5,834 bases of DNA from an uncultured Porphyromonadaceae bacterium (GTDB lineage Bacteria > Bacteroidota > Bacteroidia > Bacteroidales > Muribaculaceae). The DNA lies in assembly GCA_902462525.1 (NCBI GenBank), contig CABQCA010000144.1, positions 1-5,834 of the forward strand, in the 5' to 3' direction. Within the stretch, counting starts at the first letter, position 1; every line of letters begins with the position of its first letter. Positions 5,412 through 5,834 of this stretch are shown here, piece by piece. Position numbers and translations under genes: made by a program. The notes under the pieces are model-generated. The model made no database searches. It saw nothing but the letters and a program-made list of their open reading frames with translations, and had not been told where the DNA came from.

Positions 5412-5834
5412 ATTGCTGATCGGTATTCACCGAGAATTTTAAGATCGTTCAGAAGAGGACGGACGGCGTCGACGGCCTGACGGTAGCGCACCACATTGTC
5501 GAAAGTGAGGTCGATGTAGAACCGGTACTCCCACTCGCGGCCTACTATGGGCGTAGACTGTATTTTGGAGAGATTGATGTCGTAGAACGACAGTATTGTC
5601 AGAATTTTTGACAGCGCTCCCGGCGAGTGGGGCAGTGTGAACATCAGCGAGGCTTTGTCGGCCTCGAGTTCCGACGGACCGTGTTCGGCGACGATAAGCG
5701 GGTCGGCCAGAATGAGGAACCGCGTGAAATTGCGTTTGTTGGTTTCGATGCCCTCGGCAAGAATGTCGAGTCCGTAGAGGCGTGCGGCATATTCGCCGCA
5801 TACTGCCGCATGGCCTTTGATGGCGCCGGCAGCG
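5408..5834 (-). CDS. pheA: Prephenate dehydratase, C-terminal part with ACT domain
   Basis: The gene continues past the right edge; 141 C-terminal residues are visible, in frame from base 5833 to a TGA at 5408-5410. The product converts prephenate to phenylpyruvate, the precursor of phenylalanine. Visible residues 1-42 are the end of the catalytic domain: AARLYGLDILAEGI followed by NFTRF (35-39), whose Thr is the family's conserved catalytic threonine. Residues about 62-141 form an ACT domain, the usual phenylalanine sensor: LPHSPGALSKIL (67-78, with the GAL motif), then LSKIQSTPIVGREWEYRFYID (88-108). The sensor motif ESRP of classical PheA proteins reads QSTP here. No chorismate mutase is seen in this part; the operon carries that activity on the DAHP synthase gene, so a stand-alone dehydratase is expected. 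It is the most upstream visible gene of the operon; its promoter lies outside. An ATG at 5644 is internal, not the start. Confidence 0.93.
   Translation of the reverse strand, partial: AAGAIKGHAAVCGEYAARLYGLDILAEGIETNKRNFTRFLILADPLIVAEHGPSELEADKASLMFTLPHSPGALSKILTILSFYDINLSKIQSTPIVGREWEYRFYIDLTFDNVVRYRQAVDAVRPLLNDLKILGEYRSAI

Noticed and set aside
5408..5644. A free-standing 78-residue ACT-domain protein starting at 5644.
   Set aside because: The same frame continues upstream without a stop to the window edge and encodes the NFTRF end of the prephenate dehydratase domain.

Overview
This window looks like chromosomal DNA of a Bacteroidales bacterium. The evidence is a type I-beta DAHP synthase carrying a C-terminal chorismate mutase, the gene set prephenate dehydratase / aminotransferase / DAHP synthase-mutase / prephenate dehydrogenase on one strand, A-rich start regions without Shine-Dalgarno sequences, and a GH78 rhamnosidase next door. 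The fairly GC-rich, C/G-ending codons would fit a Muribaculaceae-like lineage better than classical Bacteroides, but that placement is inference. Coding sequence fills almost all of the window. No RNA gene, CRISPR array, insertion sequence or phage gene was seen.

Left part, + strand (1-2276): the 3' end of an alpha-L-rhamnosidase-like glycosidase gene, followed with a 4-nt ATGA overlap by a complete glutamine-dependent NAD+ synthetase gene (nadE). A 79-bp convergent gap (2277-2355) carries a 12-bp direct repeat and no convincing terminator.

Right part, - strand (5834 down to 2356): an aromatic amino acid operon read right to left. Its order is prephenate dehydratase (pheA, 5' end outside the window), a PLP aminotransferase, DAHP synthase-chorismate mutase, and prephenate dehydrogenase (tyrA). 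Two of the three junctions are 4-nt ATGA overlaps. The third is a 48-bp gap holding a perfect 7-bp hairpin and an A-rich start region. Together the genes cover entry into the shikimate pathway (DAHP synthase), the chorismate to prephenate step, both exits from prephenate (to phenylpyruvate and 4-hydroxyphenylpyruvate), and probably the final transamination to Phe and Tyr.

No unknown system was found; the gene content is housekeeping metabolism. The points worth a second look are residue-level. Several textbook motif residues are replaced in the operon enzymes: Phe-site ESRP to QSTP in PheA, the Asn before PTG to Met in the aminotransferase, the mutase Glu52 equivalent to Tyr, and HLPH to SVPF in TyrA. 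Two short intergenic signals and the odd translational coupling of a glycosidase to nadE are also reported.
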